A stretch of DNA of 64,000 bases from Bacteroidia bacterium (GTDB lineage Bacteria > Bacteroidota > Bacteroidia > Flavobacteriales > Flavobacteriaceae). Shown piece by piece: positions 63,801 to 64,000 of this stretch (its first letter is position 1; the number at the start of each line of letters is the position of its first letter). Position numbers and translations under genes: made by a program. The stretch spans positions 1 through 64,000 of the forward strand of contig JAUIMB010000003.1 of NCBI GenBank assembly GCA_030432635.1. The letters are read 5' to 3'. A model generated the notes under the pieces. The model saw only the letters and a program-made list of their open reading frames with translations, was not told where the DNA came from and made no database searches.

Positions 63801-64000
63801 TAAGTTTAATGGGCTGCCATCTGAGCTTGTGTAGGTGATAACCAAAGAGTCTCCATTAGGATAACAAAAGGATTCTATTATTGGGCCTGCTCCACAATCA
63901 ACTGTAAAATTGGTTTGAATGGTTGTGGTAAAGGTTAAAGGTCCTACCCAAGTACTATATCCATCTGTTCCTCCACAGTCTGCTCGAACCCATACCTCAT
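60822..64000 (-). CDS. Large choice-of-anchor L protein with type B T9SS sorting domain (5' end beyond window)
   Basis: Open on the minus strand from the stop at 60822 to the window edge; the last visible residues (EVWVRADCGGTDGYSTWVGPL) look like the end of a fibronectin III-type domain, so the true start lies outside. From N to C: an Fn3-like end, a CUB-like Cys-containing region (~first 110 residues), repeat regions with Asp/Cys, a choice-of-anchor L domain (SNASIVEFDFVPLADEISFDFLMASEEYNG), PKD/Ig-like segments with repeated ...DLDA... patterns, and a C-terminal T9SS type B domain (VIPQGISPNNDGKNDTFDLTG... GTYFYAIEF). It is a cell-surface or secreted protein, probably adhesive, exported by the type IX system used in gliding flavobacteria. 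Confidence 0.88.
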   Translation of the reverse strand, partial: EVWVRADCGGTDGYSTWVGPLTFTTTIQTNFTVDCGAGPIIESFCYPNGDSLVITYTSSDGSPLNLDFNSGQVEGAPFDFLVVFDSDGTELYNDEGDNGDISGLSFQSTGDSISFQVTSDGSVSCEAGSFCCSDGIDYTVECATCINPAATYQIIDDCDTGDQFLVDVNVTSLGDAMSLTISNNIDATTETVMATGVYQVGPFPFLVDVIITLTNDQDGSCVISSSALQLADCPPDNDNPCDATVAQVNTGPNCELLTSGTLLEATDSGIPIGSCGGNPDDDVWFEFTALNEFQIIELRNISGTGFQNLDHALYEGTCNAPVELYCSPDTASLTPSLTVGNTYYIRVFSDGDEGVDATFDLCIRPGTGNVAVDQTTYTIEELVVNVLIANPCAEISNITFSTGTNFGDVNGIGYFSTDDPNSFPFEEGLILTSGDASLASGPNVNAMSEGGTGWPGDAELNAAVGITSNNASIVEFDFVPLADEISFDFLMASEEYNGNTGGTFECTFSDAFAFLLTDQNGVTTNLAVLPGTNTPILVTNIHPENPGCPAINEEYFGGYTPDNLPPMSFDGRTEVFTAFSQVNIGETYHIKLVIADATDTQLDSGVFLKAGSFDIGEIDLGEDVLVSNGTATCLGEEIILQTQADSVDHVWFKDGFAIPGETSNTLVVSEAGTYTVQIIFSPQCIISDDVVIEFLPIPEIDFTPEDLVACSVNQQAIFNLNDNDGAILGDLDPLDYTISYHLTEDDATLGINPIASPYNSVSSPQEIFVRVVDNATSCVANTSFNLLTSAPDFMVTSVDIIGCDNDGDGLSEFDLDANTGNVLGDLDASQFIVTYHLSEADAMVGTGNLASPYESSGETIYVRLESVDYFDCYVVGSFDLVFGLEPQTSFTDDFDYEVCPGATVPIIIEATPENYDVSEVTIRWFRDDQADPIAGETGLTLPVLEGAIYSIEVTFNDTGCASIQDIEVITLDTCVIPQGISPNNDGKNDTFDLTGFNVRRLEIFNRYGNSVYEKTDYVDEWFGQTNGGDELPVGTYFYAIEFEDQRTVTGWVYVQREN

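Overview
The window looks like a chromosomal segment of a marine-type member of the Flavobacteriaceae (Bacteroidota). It is AT-rich. Several genes are preceded by the Bacteroidota -7 promoter motif TAnnTTTG. The families are typical of the group: a type B T9SS-sorted adhesin-like protein, a TonB receptor next to a DUF5689 lipoprotein, DUF6090, DUF4382, a full Bat/MoxR operon, and an A2M-PbpC pair. I saw no rRNA, tRNA, insertion sequence, prophage or CRISPR array. Most of it is core or conserved flavobacterial gene content.

Layout. 1-4.9 kb: the tail of an unknown gene, then a minus-strand group of GNAT, aspartate kinase, OlsF-like ornithine-lipid acyltransferase and a CarbopepD_reg-like secreted protein. 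5-12 kb: fbp, a TerB-like gene, mfd, a TlpA-like thioredoxin lipid/periplasm protein and a Kbp (BON-LysM) protein. 12-18 kb: a lipoprotein, gpsA, an FkbM methyltransferase, pheS with two small conserved unknowns, a folded intergenic repeat element and cvpA. 18-20.7 kb: a SulP transporter with a beta-carbonic anhydrase. 20.8-32.1 kb: moxR, DUF58, a BatD-like protein, batA, batB, then an opposite-strand intrusion (lipoprotein, small membrane protein, decayed paralogue), then batC, batD, batE. 32.2-37.1 kb: a DUF4382 lipoprotein and a five-gene plus-strand operon (aldo/keto reductase, SDR, HD hydrolase, phosphodiester glycosidase family, AlbA_2 protein).

37.1-37.5 kb holds the most unusual feature. 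Two tandem units each consist of a pair of LytTR-type boxes spaced exactly 21 bp apart, an identical 17-bp promoter/start segment at exactly the same distance (51 bp) downstream, and a short transcript ending in a terminator hairpin. The hairpin stems differ by a compensatory base-pair change. I read this as a pair of LytTR-controlled small RNAs of about 65 nt.

37.5-45.4 kb: a DUF1501/DUF1800 pair, a small island (a one-helix coiled-coil protein, RDD protein, Cys-rich lipoprotein and XRE regulator with palindromic operator candidates), an ALDH7-type aldehyde dehydrogenase, an isoaspartyl peptidase/asparaginase lipoprotein and a DUF6090 protein. 45.6-54.4 kb: alpha-2-macroglobulin with an intact thioester, an ABM-domain protein and penicillin-binding protein 1C, which together form a periplasmic defence and peptidoglycan-repair unit. 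54.4-60.1 kb: a secreted endonuclease/exonuclease/phosphatase protein divergent from a TonB receptor and a DUF5689 lipoprotein, probably a nucleic-acid or phosphate scavenging locus. The window ends inside a large choice-of-anchor L protein with a gliding-motility-type C-terminal sorting domain.
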